Notes: generated by a model not told the origin, from the sequence alone. A stretch of DNA of 64,000 nucleotides from Bacteroidaceae bacterium (GCA_017547165.1 JAFYQK010000001.1:315569-379568), one strand, 5' to 3'; positions 42,897 to 53,169 are shown, counted from the first letter of the stretch. A program made the numbers and translations.

Positions 42897-45437
42897 TTAG
42901 CCTTTAATTTCTACTACCGTGATTCCGGCTCCGCCAAATCGTACATCCTCGTCTCGTGCCGAAGTGATTTGCGGTACCGTATTCAGGTATTGGCGAATGA
43001 GCTGCCTAAGGATACCATTGCCCGTGCCATGTAGTATGCGCACTCGGGAGGCTCCAACGAGGATAGCATTGTCGATGTAGTGAGTGATTGTATCCAAAGC
43101 TTCATCTCCTCTCATTCCGCGAATGTCTATTTCGGGATGGAAATTAAGGTGCACCTCGCGGATTTTATCTTGCGTATCGCGACTTACATAGGTTGCTACC
43201 TGAACCGCTTGGTGTTCATCCTTTGGAGCAGGAGATGTGGGTACCAGTTTTTTTGCATCCAGAATGCTTCTGACCATGCCAAATTGAACGGTGACTCTGT
43301 TGCCTTCTACCTTTTCAACTATGCCAATAGCTGTGGTGCCAACAATTTTTACACTCATCCCCTTGACGAATTTATCTTTAGGTTGGCTCTTGGCTCCAAG
43401 CGCATTGAGCAAGGAACCCAATGCTGGTTGTTGGGCAGCCTTTGCAGCTTTCTCTTTCTTACGGTCCTCCTGACGTTTTTTACGCTCTTGAATCTGTCGC
43501 ATCTTGCGCTCAATCATATCGTCGTATTCGGAGCGTGGGGCTTGATCCAGTTGCTGACGGAATTCGTTCAGTTCGCTTCGCAACTCTTTGGTTCGCTCTT
43601 TCTCTGCTTGAGCCTCGCGTATCTCCTTGATGGTATTTTCCACCACGGCATTAGAGTTTTGAATGATTTCTTCCGCCTGTTGTCGAGCACTTTGTATTAT
43701 ATCGCGGCGCTTGCGTTTGAGTTCCTCTATCTCGCTTTCGTAACGCTGTATGGTTTGCTCCATCTGCTTTTCCTGCGAATGGATTGTTTGGCGTTTGCCT
43801 TCCCAATAGCGTTTGTCGCGGACAATGTCAAGAAGGTATTTGTCGGCATTTACATAGTCTTTACCCACAAGGTTTGTGGCATCTGCTATGATGTCTTCCG
43901 AAATGCCAATTTTGCGTGCTATCTCAATAGCAAAAGAACTTCCAGGATTTCCTATCTGTAATTGGAAGAGAGCTTGCATATGGTGTCGGTCGTAGAGCAT
44001 TGCGCCATTTACAACCCCATCGTGTGAGTCGGCAAAGTGTTTTAAGTTCTGATAGTGAGTTGTTATAACGGCAAAGGCTTCTTGTCTGGTATATCTCATG
44101 AGAATAGCCTCGGCCATAGCTCCGCCAATGGTTGGTTCGGTGCCACCACCAAATTCATCGATAAGCAACAGGGTAGATGAGTCGGCAAGTTTCATCATAT
44201 TCTTCATATTGAGTAGATGACTTGAATATGTTGACAAGTCGTCTTCAATACTTTGTTCGTCGCCAATATCTATGGCGAGATTTTTGAATATACCTAATTT
44301 GCTACTCTCTCCCAAAGGAACTGGCAAGCCACACTGAAGCATATATTGAATCAGACCTACGGTTTTCAAACACACACTCTTACCACCTGCATTGGGGCCC
44401 GAAATGATGAGGATGTGTTGCTTGCGGTCTAATTTTATCTCCAGTGGTACAACCTTTTTTCCAACCTTTTCTAATGTGAGCTTTAAGAGTGGATGCTCGG
44501 CTAAAGTCCAATCAATCACAGGGTATGGAAGTACATGCGGACAAATGCCACCGATAAGTTTAGAGAAATTAACCTTGGCCCTAACAAACTCCAAATCGGC
44601 AAGGAAGGAGAAGGCACGTAACAACTCCTTTGTGTTAGGGCGGATGAGCATTGTGATATGCTTGAGAATCTGAATAATTTCTCGTTTCTCTTCAGCCTCC
44701 AATTCTCTGATGCGGTTGTTTGCCTCTACCACCTCTTGAGGTTCTATGAAGACGGTCTTGCCGGTTGCGCTCTCGTCATGCACAATACCTCTAAGGCGCC
44801 TTTTGAGTGTTGGACTAACGGGAATTACCAATCGTCCTTCACGGAAAGTGGGAGTAACATCCTGTGCTACAAGTCCTTCGTTCTTAACCGTTCGTAGTAT
44901 TGCATGCAGAGTTCTGTTGACACTTCCCTCGGAACTTCTCAGTTCGTGCCTGATACGCGCTAATTCAGGACTTGCCTCATCTTTAATCTTGCCATATCTG
45001 TCGAGAGTCTTGTCTATAGCCGAAGCAACGGCATTAAATGTGAAGACTCCCATGGAGAGATTGTTTAGGGCCGGATAGCACAATTGTTCAGAATTACCGT
45101 CCGTAGCCCTTATTATCTTTAGCCATGAATGAAGAGTGTCAAGGGATTTTTTTAGTCGGCTAAGATCGTCCTCTTCGATGTGCACTCCCTCCAATCTTAT
45201 GCGTTGAATAGATGGACGAAGGTCGTAGAAGGCCATTTCGGGAAGCTCCGTCAGCTCCTCAAATATCTTGTTTAATTCTTGGGTCTCCTGTTGTTTCTGC
45301 CTTATGCCTGCCACTTCGGTAAGCATCTCCAACTGGCCTACGCGTTCTTTACCCAACTCACTTTGGCATAAGCCAGTAAGCAGGTTCTTTATTTCGTTAA
45401 ACCCAATCTTATTTTCGAAGTTTTTAGGATAAATCAT
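42897..45437 (-). CDS. mutS2: MutS2-type ATPase with Smr nuclease domain
   Basis: 846 residues. Lacks the MutS mismatch-recognition domain. Core lever helices (about 1-290), then the ABC ATPase with Walker A SGPNAGGKS, signature-type region STYSSHLLNMKNMM, Walker B LLIDEFGGGTEP and TTHYQNLK. A long coiled coil follows (about 520-620; EEIEELKRKRRDIIQSARQQAEEI), then a KOW-like segment and a C-terminal Smr domain (IDIRGMRGDEALDTITHYIDNA, ILHGTGNGILRQLIRQYL). MutS2 limits recombination and, in Gram-positive bacteria, helps rescue collided ribosomes. Start ATG overlaps the stop of the upstream peptidase gene by four bases. Confidence 0.96.
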   Translation of the reverse strand: MIYPKNFENKIGFNEIKNLLTGLCQSELGKERVGQLEMLTEVAGIRQKQQETQELNKIFEELTELPEMAFYDLRPSIQRIRLEGVHIEEDDLSRLKKSLDTLHSWLKIIRATDGNSEQLCYPALNNLSMGVFTFNAVASAIDKTLDRYGKIKDEASPELARIRHELRSSEGSVNRTLHAILRTVKNEGLVAQDVTPTFREGRLVIPVSPTLKRRLRGIVHDESATGKTVFIEPQEVVEANNRIRELEAEEKREIIQILKHITMLIRPNTKELLRAFSFLADLEFVRAKVNFSKLIGGICPHVLPYPVIDWTLAEHPLLKLTLEKVGKKVVPLEIKLDRKQHILIISGPNAGGKSVCLKTVGLIQYMLQCGLPVPLGESSKLGIFKNLAIDIGDEQSIEDDLSTYSSHLLNMKNMMKLADSSTLLLIDEFGGGTEPTIGGAMAEAILMRYTRQEAFAVITTHYQNLKHFADSHDGVVNGAMLYDRHHMQALFQLQIGNPGSSFAIEIARKIGISEDIIADATNLVGKDYVNADKYLLDIVRDKRYWEGKRQTIHSQEKQMEQTIQRYESEIEELKRKRRDIIQSARQQAEEIIQNSNAVVENTIKEIREAQAEKERTKELRSELNEFRQQLDQAPRSEYDDMIERKMRQIQERKKRQEDRKKEKAAKAAQQPALGSLLNALGAKSQPKDKFVKGMSVKIVGTTAIGIVEKVEGNRVTVQFGMVRSILDAKKLVPTSPAPKDEHQAVQVATYVSRDTQDKIREVHLNFHPEIDIRGMRGDEALDTITHYIDNAILVGASRVRILHGTGNGILRQLIRQYLNTVPQITSARDEDVRFGGAGITVVEIKG

Positions 45438-47944
45438 AGATTCTTTTCGGGATACATATCATTCCACCATGTGGGGTCGTCTTGCAACCATTTCTGGAAC
45501 CATGCCATGATGCTATCGTGCCAGCGTATTCTCTTGTGGTGGTCGGCAATGTAGTGATTTTCTCCATCTACCATGATGAAGGCAGTCTCCTTGCCCAAAA
45601 TCTTCAGTGCATTGAACATCTGGATAGACTCACCCATTGGCACATTGTTGTCGATAGTTCCGTGCATGAACAGAATAGGTGTGTTTATCTTGTCAGCATT
45701 GAAAAGAGGAGCGTGCTCGGTATAAAGTTTTGTGTTATTCCAAGGATATGAGTTGGGAGATGCGGCTGCACTATAGGTATATCCCCAGTTGCCTTCACCC
45801 CAATAGCTTGCCTGACTTGATATACCGGCATGAGACATAGCCGCCGCAAAAATGTCGGTACGAGTTTGAAGATATTGTGTCATAAAACCACCGTATGAAG
45901 CACCCATACAACCAATTTTTTCGGCATTCACGAAGGAGTGTTCCTTTACGAACTGTTTTGTGCCGTTGATGATGTCATCAGCACTGAAATCACCCCACGC
46001 ATTGGAGTGGCGAGCAGCAAACTCCTGACCAAAACCGGTGCATCCGCTTGGTTGTAGCACATAAACTACATATCCCATTGCAGCCCATGCCTGATAGTTG
46101 TAGGGACTTTCAAGTGTGCGACCCACGGGAGTAACACCGCCATAATAGTAGACAAGCATAGGATATTTCTTTGTCTCATCGAAATATGGTGGCAGATAAT
46201 AGCAACCAGTAATGCTATCGCCACGCTCTGTCTTGTAAGTCCATTCGCGACATGTACCCATTGCTATGCCATCCAAGCGTGTAGGATTAAGGTCGGTAAG
46301 GGTGGTGTGCTTGTTCTTGCTTAAATCCAGCACCCAGCTATGGTCGGTTGTTTCGCCACTTTGACCTGTGTATACTATGTATGCCTTCTCTTGAGCAACA
46401 TCCATGGAGTTGATGTATTGTTCGTTAAGTTGAAGCATTTGCCAATCTCCAATTCTCTTACCCTTCTTCTCGTTCATGTTGAGTCGGTAAACGCTCATGA
46501 GATCTTTGTTCTCGCAAAGGGCATATATATTGTTGTCTGCGGCTGACCATACGGCCTGGGTGATGTTGGGATTGAAATTATGCGACAAAGGCTCCACCTT
46601 CTTAGTGGCGATGTCCATAAGATAAAGTTCATATTCGTAGTTGTTGGGAGTGCATCCCTCAGGGCAGACATTACCTATTCCTCCGAAAGCTTCAGGTGTA
46701 CCGGTGAAGAGAATCTTCTTGTTGTCGGGAGAGAATCTGGCACCTCGCATAAAGCCCTCTCTCTTGAAAAGAGTGTCTACCTGATTGGTTACAAGGTTCA
46801 TAAGCAAACCTGTAGTGAAATAGAATGGACGCTCTTTGGGGTCGTCCTCGCTAATGCTGATATAAAGCAGTTTGCCATCGTTGCTGATAACACCGCTGCT
46901 ACTGCGCAAACCTGTGGTAATTTGGCGACGAACTCCGGTTTTCACATCAATTATCGAGAAATAAGAGCGGTTGCGCCATCCAGGCAATCTGTCGTTAGGC
47001 TTTAGAATTTGTCTAACCTGATTATGTTTCTCTCTTTGTCCTTCTGCGCTCTGATAAACCATTATCTTGGTATCTTGAGCCACGAATTTGATAGACTCCT
47101 GCAATGGGTGAGTGTAGAGATGTTCTGTCTGACCGCTGATAACATCGCGATATTCGAATATTGAACGATTGTTTTGGTCTACTCGTCTGCTGATGTACTT
47201 GTCGCCTTTGGCAGCCCATTGCACGAAGTTTACAGGCTGGTATTTATTGCCAGTTTGCATATCAACAATATACTTTGACCACTCTTTCTTGCCATCGTTG
47301 CGTGTGATGTATGTATTTTCCAATACGAAACGACCATTAGCAGAAATACTTGAAGAAGAAAGTCTTTCACCAGTCATGTGGTCAATGAGAGTGTAATTTC
47401 TCTTGGCATCGGCATTAACCTTCACCTCCGAGATGTGTGAGGTCCAAAGAGAGTCAACATTGGTTACAACCTTGATCTGTACTGTGTCGGCCTTTTCTTC
47501 CTTGTTCTGAAGTTTGAGCACACAATTGTGACGTCCGGCTATAAGTGCTACCTCGCCACTTTGTTGCTTTCCATCGATGTATAAAGTGTTGCGGCTCTTT
47601 GCCTTGATGATGAATCCAACTTTCTGATATTTGTTGTTGTCGACGGTGAATGCAAGCTGATAAATACCCTTGTTGTGGATAACGAAACCAGTGTCGGGTA
47701 TAGCTGTAAGTTTTGATACATTATTGCATGAATTGCCTATTGTGCTCATGTCAAGAGGCATATCCCATTGCAGATTATTTTGGTCGTAAACATTGTTGTT
47801 GGCATCTTTTTCGGTTGTTGTCAACACATTCTGGTGAGTGTACGGACCTGTGATACTGATTGTTTCTACCGAGATAGTGTCTTTCTCTGCAAATGCCATT
47901 GTGTTTGCTAACAAGAGCATCGATAAACTAAATAATTTTTTCAT
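45434..47944 (-). CDS. S9-family prolyl oligopeptidase (dipeptidyl-peptidase type)
   Basis: 836 residues with a signal peptide (about 1-19). N-terminal beta-propeller region about 170-560 with WD-like turns (SISANGRFVLENTYI, RGARFSPDNKKILFTGTPE), then an alpha/beta hydrolase domain with the catalytic set Ser683 in GASYGGF, Asp765 in HGTIDNNVP and His797 in GENHYI. Family S9 serine peptidases cleave short peptides, often after Pro or Ala; in Bacteroidales they release dipeptides in the periplasm for uptake. Longer than typical DPP IV (about 720) by an extra N-terminal domain of about 150 residues. In an operon with rel (18-base gap) and mutS2 (overlap). Confidence 0.93.
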   Translation of the reverse strand: MKKLFSLSMLLLANTMAFAEKDTISVETISITGPYTHQNVLTTTEKDANNNVYDQNNLQWDMPLDMSTIGNSCNNVSKLTAIPDTGFVIHNKGIYQLAFTVDNNKYQKVGFIIKAKSRNTLYIDGKQQSGEVALIAGRHNCVLKLQNKEEKADTVQIKVVTNVDSLWTSHISEVKVNADAKRNYTLIDHMTGERLSSSSISANGRFVLENTYITRNDGKKEWSKYIVDMQTGNKYQPVNFVQWAAKGDKYISRRVDQNNRSIFEYRDVISGQTEHLYTHPLQESIKFVAQDTKIMVYQSAEGQREKHNQVRQILKPNDRLPGWRNRSYFSIIDVKTGVRRQITTGLRSSSGVISNDGKLLYISISEDDPKERPFYFTTGLLMNLVTNQVDTLFKREGFMRGARFSPDNKKILFTGTPEAFGGIGNVCPEGCTPNNYEYELYLMDIATKKVEPLSHNFNPNITQAVWSAADNNIYALCENKDLMSVYRLNMNEKKGKRIGDWQMLQLNEQYINSMDVAQEKAYIVYTGQSGETTDHSWVLDLSKNKHTTLTDLNPTRLDGIAMGTCREWTYKTERGDSITGCYYLPPYFDETKKYPMLVYYYGGVTPVGRTLESPYNYQAWAAMGYVVYVLQPSGCTGFGQEFAARHSNAWGDFSADDIINGTKQFVKEHSFVNAEKIGCMGASYGGFMTQYLQTRTDIFAAAMSHAGISSQASYWGEGNWGYTYSAAASPNSYPWNNTKLYTEHAPLFNADKINTPILFMHGTIDNNVPMGESIQMFNALKILGKETAFIMVDGENHYIADHHKRIRWHDSIMAWFQKWLQDDPTWWNDMYPEKNL

Positions 47945-47962
47945 GAAATATATATGTTTTTA

Positions 47963-49891
47963 TTATTGTCTGGTTACATCTTTTACACCCTTTACGGTCT
48001 TTAGTTTCTTGATGAGTTGTTGTAATTTGCTTGTATCATCAATCATCACCGTGAGCGAACCGAAGAAGATGCCATCGTTGGAGTCAATGCTTATGCTACG
48101 AAGCAAAATGCGGTCTTCCTTGCTGATAATGCTTGTTATATTGTTTACGATTCCTATGTCGTCCTGTCCTATAACTCGTAGGGTGATGGGATATTGCTGT
48201 CCACCCTTTCCTGCCCATTCTGCTTTAACAATACGATATCCGAACCGTTCTCTCAATTGTTTGGAGTTGGGGCAATCCGAACGGTGTATCTTAATGCCGC
48301 CTCCGCTTGTTACAAATCCAAATACCTCATCGCCATAAACGGGTTGGCAACATTTGGCCATCTGGAAGTCAATACCCTTCAGGCTACGGTCAATGATAAG
48401 AACATCCTCTGATATTTTCTTGTTGTCCGAATGAGTTTGTTCGGCGAGAACGAAGTCTTGAGCACTGATGTGTTGCTCGCCAGTTGCTTTTGCATTCTTG
48501 TTCTCTTGAGGATATAACCTTGTGGCATAGTCCTCCAGAACATCATTTATGTCGAGCACCCCTTCTGATATTGCGGCATAGAAGTCGGTTACCATCTTAT
48601 AGCCAAATCCGCTTATGGTATGCATTAGGGTGGGCTCGTCAAAATCCAGTTTTCTGTTCTTCATTTTTCGCTCAAGCACCTCCTTGGCCATCAAGGCTTG
48701 CTTGAACTGTATTTCTTTAAGACTCTGCCTGATTTTTGCCTTCGCTCGTGTAGAGGTAACAATATTAAGCCAATCCTGTTTGGGAGTTTGGTTGTTGCTT
48801 GTCATTATCTCTACCTGGTCACCGCTCTTGAGTACATGCTTCAGTTGCACCTGTTTGCCGCCAATGCGTGCTCCGGTACATCTGTTGCCCAATCCCGAGT
48901 GTATGTGGTAAGCAAAATCAAGAACGGTGGCACCTGTCTGCAATTTAAATAAATCACCCTTGGGAGTAAAGACAAAGATACCCGTTTCCTGCGCCTCCTT
49001 CACACCCTTATACCTCCAGTGAGCAGCCAAACCATGTTCGGCAATGTCATCCATTCGTTCCGTTCTAATTTGCACCTCAACCCACTTTTCTTCAGGACCA
49101 AGAACCGTGATATGGAGTGATTCATATCCGTTGTCTTTAGGCACCGACAACCAGTCGCGCATGCGCTTTGGATTTGACTGGTACATATCAGTGATGATGG
49201 AAAACACCTGCCAGCAGTCTTGCTTTTCCTTGTGCTTAGGCGAGTCGAGAATTATTCTGATGGCAAACAGGTCGTACACTCCATCCACACCCACCTGCTG
49301 CTTCTTCATCTTCTGCCAAATGCTGTGGATGCTCTTGGTGCGGCCCTTCATGTGAAACTTCAGTCCCACTTCGGTAAGTTTTCTCTCTATCGGTTCTATA
49401 AAACGGGAGATGTATTTCTCTCTTGACGCTTTCGTCTCGTTGAGTTTCTCTTTAATGTGATAGTATGCGTCATGCTCAAGATACTTCAGGGAGAGGTCCT
49501 CAAGCTCCGATTTCAGTTTGTACAGACCGAGCTGATGTGCAATTTGTGCCCAAAGCACACCTGCCTCTTTGCTCTCTCGCTGTTTCAGGTCGATATTGTC
49601 AAAATCCTTTATGTTTCGCATCACGGCAACATGAAAGGCTATGAACATGAGTACCACCTTCATGTCTGCCACCTCCGACATTATCAAGGCGCGCAGATTG
49701 GCATCTTCAACGTTTGCCGACTTGTCCTTCAATTCCTCTACCTTTTTTATGGCATTGACAAGTGCACTGTTCTCATCTTTAAGAATGTGATAGATATCAA
49801 TCTCCTCACCAGTCTCTTCTTGGAGAATTTTGGAGGTCTCTAATGCTATGTCGTGGGAATTCAACCCGAATACTTTACATAAATGCAACAT
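47963..49891 (-). CDS. RelA/SpoT-family (p)ppGpp synthetase with degenerate hydrolase domain
   Basis: 642 residues against about 730-740 for standard long Rel proteins. Synthetase domain about 170-290 is intact: RTKSIHSIWQKM, YDLFAIRII, GYESLHITVLGP and EVQIRTERMDDIAEHGLAAHWRYK with the catalytic Glu. TGS (about 305-365), helical part and ACT (about 560-640) follow. The hydrolase half is short and lacks the HD metal site: where RLHNMRT is expected the sequence reads FHVAVMRN, and the HDxxED motif is absent. It is therefore probably synthetase-only. Bacteroidales often have a second, bifunctional Rel. First gene of the operon with the peptidase and mutS2. Confidence 0.92.
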   Translation of the reverse strand: MLHLCKVFGLNSHDIALETSKILQEETGEEIDIYHILKDENSALVNAIKKVEELKDKSANVEDANLRALIMSEVADMKVVLMFIAFHVAVMRNIKDFDNIDLKQRESKEAGVLWAQIAHQLGLYKLKSELEDLSLKYLEHDAYYHIKEKLNETKASREKYISRFIEPIERKLTEVGLKFHMKGRTKSIHSIWQKMKKQQVGVDGVYDLFAIRIILDSPKHKEKQDCWQVFSIITDMYQSNPKRMRDWLSVPKDNGYESLHITVLGPEEKWVEVQIRTERMDDIAEHGLAAHWRYKGVKEAQETGIFVFTPKGDLFKLQTGATVLDFAYHIHSGLGNRCTGARIGGKQVQLKHVLKSGDQVEIMTSNNQTPKQDWLNIVTSTRAKAKIRQSLKEIQFKQALMAKEVLERKMKNRKLDFDEPTLMHTISGFGYKMVTDFYAAISEGVLDINDVLEDYATRLYPQENKNAKATGEQHISAQDFVLAEQTHSDNKKISEDVLIIDRSLKGIDFQMAKCCQPVYGDEVFGFVTSGGGIKIHRSDCPNSKQLRERFGYRIVKAEWAGKGGQQYPITLRVIGQDDIGIVNNITSIISKEDRILLRSISIDSNDGIFFGSLTVMIDDTSKLQQLIKKLKTVKGVKDVTRQ

Positions 49892-49909
49892 ATCCTATTA
49901 TAATTTGCG

Positions 49910-49917
49910 CAAATATA
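49910..49917 (-). promoter_or_regulatory. Probable -7 element for rel
   Basis: TATATTTG on the minus strand, about 20 bases before the rel ATG. No clear TTTG partner is seen, so this is a partial match. Confidence 0.5.
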
Positions 49918-49960
49918 CAAAAAAAAGAGAATATTCGGATTATACAATATAAATATTGTG

Positions 49961-49968
49961 TATATTTG
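49961..49968 (+). promoter_or_regulatory. Probable -7 element for the DUF4301 gene
   Basis: TATATTTG, 28 bases before the ATG at 49997; mirror arrangement to the rel element. The upstream box is weak. Confidence 0.5.
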
Positions 49969-49996
49969 CGTAGATTTAACCCTAAACTATTATACT

Positions 49997-51514
49997 ATGT
50001 TATCTGAAAAAGATTTATTGCAAATCGAGAAAAAAGGCATTACTGAGGAGCAACTTAAAAACCAGTTAAAGTGTTTTGAAAAAGGATTCCCCTTCCTTTC
50101 TCTTCAAGCAGCTGCAAGCACCTCAAATGGTATTATCGCACCCTCCGATGATGAGCAGGAGGCGTATGCTAATATCTGGACACAATATAAGCAAGAGGGT
50201 CATCACATCACAAAGTTCGTTCCTGCTTCAGGTGCGGCAAGCCGTATGTTCAAGGCCATATTCGAGTTTGTCGAGGCCGACTATGATGTTCCCACAACAG
50301 ATTTTGAGAAGAAGTTCTTCAACGATATCGAGAATTTTGCTTTCTATCAGGCTTTGGATGATGCTTGTAATGTATTAGAAGGCAAGGGTATCCAAGCTCT
50401 GATGGAAGATGGTGACTATAAGGCTATTGCGGCTGCTATGCTCGATGCCGACGGATTGAATTATGGCCAGTTGCCCAAGGGTTTGTTGCAGTTCCACTCA
50501 TACGACGATTGCGCTCGCACTCCATTGGAGGAACACCTTGTTGAGGCTGCCTTATATGCAAGCAGCCAGGGTGAGGCCGAAGTGCATTTTACCGTGAGCA
50601 CCGAGCATCGTCAACTGTTTGAAGAGTTGGTCGCAGAGAAGTTGGCCGACTATGAAAAGCAATATGGCGTTCACTACAATGTAAGCTTCAGCGAACAAAA
50701 GCCAAGCACCGATACCGTTGCGGCCAATATGGACAACACTCTCTTCCGTACCGACGATGGCAATCTACTCTTCCGTCCAGGCGGTCATGGCGCACTGATT
50801 GAGAATCTCAACGATTTGAATAGCGATGTAGTATTCGTTAAAAACATCGATAACGTCGTACCAGACAGACTAAAGGAAGACACCACCAAGTGGAAGCAGA
50901 TATTGGCAGGTATACTCATTGATGCTCAGCTTCAGACTTTTGCTTATTTGCGATTGTTGGATAGCGGCGATTACAATCACGACGACATCGAGAACATGAT
51001 TCGCTTCTTGCGCCATACATTGTGCACCGACCGCACCGACATCAAGGATATGGAAGATGCCGAGTTGGTATGTTACTTGCGTGAGAAATTAAATCGTCCC
51101 ATCCGTGTATGTGGTGTTGTGAAGAATGTAGGTGAACCCGGTGGCGGTCCTTTCCTTGCCTTCAATCCCGATGGTAGCGTATCTATGCAGATTCTCGAGA
51201 GCAGTCAGATAGATACCAACAACCCCGAATACATGAAGATGTTCACCGAGGGTACACACTTCAATCCCGTTGACCTTGTGTGTGGTATCAGGGACTATAA
51301 GGGAAATAAGTTTGACCTTCCTAAGTATGTCGATCCTGCAACGGGTTTCATTTCATACAAGAGCAAGTCAGGTCGTGAACTTAAGGCATTGGAATTACCC
51401 GGTTTGTGGAATGGTGCAATGAGCAATTGGAATACCATCATGGTCGAGGTTCCTTTGACCACCTTCAACCCAGTTAAGACGGTAAACGACTTGTTGCGCG
51501 ACCAGCACCAGTAA
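49997..51514 (+). CDS. DUF4301 family protein
   Basis: 505 residues from MLSEKDLLQIEKKGITEEQL, the family-like start; the frame runs 13 codons further up but across the promoter. Full-length match in pattern to DUF4301, a single-domain cytoplasmic family of Bacteroidetes: KFVPASGAASRMFKAIF near 70, KGLLQFHSYDDCARTPLEEHLVEAALYA, LFRPGGHGALIENLNDLNSDVVFVKNIDNVVPD near 250-285, and VVKNVGEPGGGPFL. The GAASRMFK and FRPGGHGALIENLN segments look like nucleotide-sugar pyrophosphorylase motifs, which hints at a nucleotidyltransferase fold; this is inference. Single gene with its own terminator. Confidence 0.9.
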   Translation: MLSEKDLLQIEKKGITEEQLKNQLKCFEKGFPFLSLQAAASTSNGIIAPSDDEQEAYANIWTQYKQEGHHITKFVPASGAASRMFKAIFEFVEADYDVPTTDFEKKFFNDIENFAFYQALDDACNVLEGKGIQALMEDGDYKAIAAAMLDADGLNYGQLPKGLLQFHSYDDCARTPLEEHLVEAALYASSQGEAEVHFTVSTEHRQLFEELVAEKLADYEKQYGVHYNVSFSEQKPSTDTVAANMDNTLFRTDDGNLLFRPGGHGALIENLNDLNSDVVFVKNIDNVVPDRLKEDTTKWKQILAGILIDAQLQTFAYLRLLDSGDYNHDDIENMIRFLRHTLCTDRTDIKDMEDAELVCYLREKLNRPIRVCGVVKNVGEPGGGPFLAFNPDGSVSMQILESSQIDTNNPEYMKMFTEGTHFNPVDLVCGIRDYKGNKFDLPKYVDPATGFISYKSKSGRELKALELPGLWNGAMSNWNTIMVEVPLTTFNPVKTVNDLLRDQHQ

Positions 51515-51595
51515 TCACCGTTTTTAGTTAGGGCAGTTATTCTGATAATAATATAGCTCCGCAAAAGAGGGACAGTAAATTTTTCAATAGACAAA

Positions 51596-51631
51596 TACCA
51601 GCATGCGATATCAAGTGTGCTGGTATTTTTT
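51596..51631 (+). terminator. Intrinsic terminator after the DUF4301 gene
   Basis: ATACCAGCA / TGCTGGTAT stem with 17-base loop, then TTTTT. Lies 80 bases after the stop. Confidence 0.8.
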
Positions 51632-51663
51632 ATGTCAATGCCTCTGTTGCCTATCTAATATTT

Positions 51664-51722
51664 CGGTAAAAAAGAAGTCCGACAAAGTGGAGACATTGCA
51701 ATGCTTTACCCACCTTGTCGGA
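51664..51722 (-). terminator. Intrinsic terminator of the alkaline phosphatase unit
   Basis: TCCGACAAAGTGG (51678-51690) pairs with 51710-51722 but for one mismatch; on the minus strand the stem is followed by CTTCTTTTTTACC. Confidence 0.85.
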
Positions 51723-51751
51723 TTATTTTCTGTTATGCCTATTTTAATTCT

Positions 51752-53152
51752 TTACTTGCTTGAGTGTTCCTCTATTCCACAGATGCGACGAATCTTATTG
51801 GGTATTTCGGTGTTGTCCATAAAACCCTGGAACTGCTCACAGCCAACGCCAATGGCATAGACAGGAACAAAGTCGGCGGTATGTGAACCAGTGGTCCAAC
51901 CGATGCCAGTTATCTTGTCCAATATCTGGAAGGTACGTGCAACGAAATCGTTGAGGTCAGTATAGAGCGTCTTCTTCTGTGCACTGGTCTTGGCAACAAA
52001 AGTTGTGTGGAATGCATCCTGTAGTGCTTTATCGTTGCTCTTGCTCACGGTGATGGCAGAGTAGAGGCCAAGTTTCTCCTGCAAGTACTCTTTCATAAAC
52101 TCCCAAGTCACCTCCTTGCCACCTTTGAGCATCTGCTGACATTCGTATTGCATCGCCTGCATAGAGATGCGCTGGTAGTCGTAGTTCTTGAACTTGAGAT
52201 TGTATGAACCGCCTCCCACACCGGCAACCATGCCACCAGTGTTGTGGTCGGCAGTAACTACAATGAGAGTCTCGTCCTTGTGGTGCAAGTAGAAATCATA
52301 TGCTATGCGCAACGAGTGGTCGAAGTTGAGAAGTTCCTTTACGGCAGCACCGCCATCGTTGGGATGCAAGGCATGGTCTATGAGACCACCTTCCACCATC
52401 ATAAAGAATTGCTTGGGAGAAACCTTCTCCAAGTGGTCAAGACAAGCCTGCGTAATGAAGGGTAGGGTAAGGTTACCCTGAATACTGTCTATGGTGTAAC
52501 CTATGTGTGTGAGGTGATAGGGCTGGTTGAGCAGTACAACCTTGTCGCCGTGCTTCTGCTCGTTCCACTTGGCAGGACCGTCAACGACAGAGTAGCCGGC
52601 ATTGGAGAGTACGGTGCGTACATCGGGCTCGCCTTGAGGTGCGGTGCCTCGCAGCTGTCCGCCGGCAAACATATCGAAACCGCTCTGTGCCATGTCCTTG
52701 GTGATGTCGTAGAACTTGTTGCGATGGTCAACGTGGGTGTAGAACGCACCGGGAGTGGCATCGTCGGGAGCCACGGAGGTGGCAATGGCAATGCCGTAGC
52801 CTTTTTCCTGAAGTTCGTAGGCAATGCTCTTTACCTCTACGGTGTCAGCATCTACGCCAAGCATGCCGTTCTTGGTCTTATGACCGGTAGCAAGTGCCGT
52901 GCCACCAGCAGCCGAGTCGGTTATGGTGTGGCTCGCAGAGTAACTCGTAGCAATGGAAGCCACGGGAAACTGAAGCATAAGCAAAGGTTGCTTGTTGCCA
53001 AGTACCTGTTGGTTGTATGTCTCCGCACAGAGCACAGGGCTTAATCCCATACCATCACCGATGAAGTAGAAGATGTACTTGGGTTTCTTGGCTCCCATGG
53101 CGGTGAGAACTACCATCATGAGAAATAGCGTAGAGAGAAAACGTTTTTTCAT
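51752..53152 (-). CDS. Alkaline phosphatase (PhoA family)
   Basis: 466 residues from the ATG that begins the signal peptide (MKKRFLSTLFLMMVVLTAMGA). Metal-site and catalytic features: IGDGMGLSP (first metal Asp33), the phosphoserine region TITDSAAGGTALATGHKTKNG (Ser80), FYTHVDHRN, GGLIDHALHPND and VVTADHNTGGM. It hydrolyses phosphate monoesters in the periplasm with two Zn and one Mg. Slightly shorter than E. coli PhoA and of the Bacteroidetes branch. A longer frame upstream is not used because it lacks the signal start. It follows a truncated nuclease gene by 17 bases and probably shares its promoter. Confidence 0.95.
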   Translation of the reverse strand: MKKRFLSTLFLMMVVLTAMGAKKPKYIFYFIGDGMGLSPVLCAETYNQQVLGNKQPLLMLQFPVASIATSYSASHTITDSAAGGTALATGHKTKNGMLGVDADTVEVKSIAYELQEKGYGIAIATSVAPDDATPGAFYTHVDHRNKFYDITKDMAQSGFDMFAGGQLRGTAPQGEPDVRTVLSNAGYSVVDGPAKWNEQKHGDKVVLLNQPYHLTHIGYTIDSIQGNLTLPFITQACLDHLEKVSPKQFFMMVEGGLIDHALHPNDGGAAVKELLNFDHSLRIAYDFYLHHKDETLIVVTADHNTGGMVAGVGGGSYNLKFKNYDYQRISMQAMQYECQQMLKGGKEVTWEFMKEYLQEKLGLYSAITVSKSNDKALQDAFHTTFVAKTSAQKKTLYTDLNDFVARTFQILDKITGIGWTTGSHTADFVPVYAIGVGCEQFQGFMDNTEIPNKIRRICGIEEHSSK

Positions 53153-53169
53153 ATTGTGGATTTTTGTTT

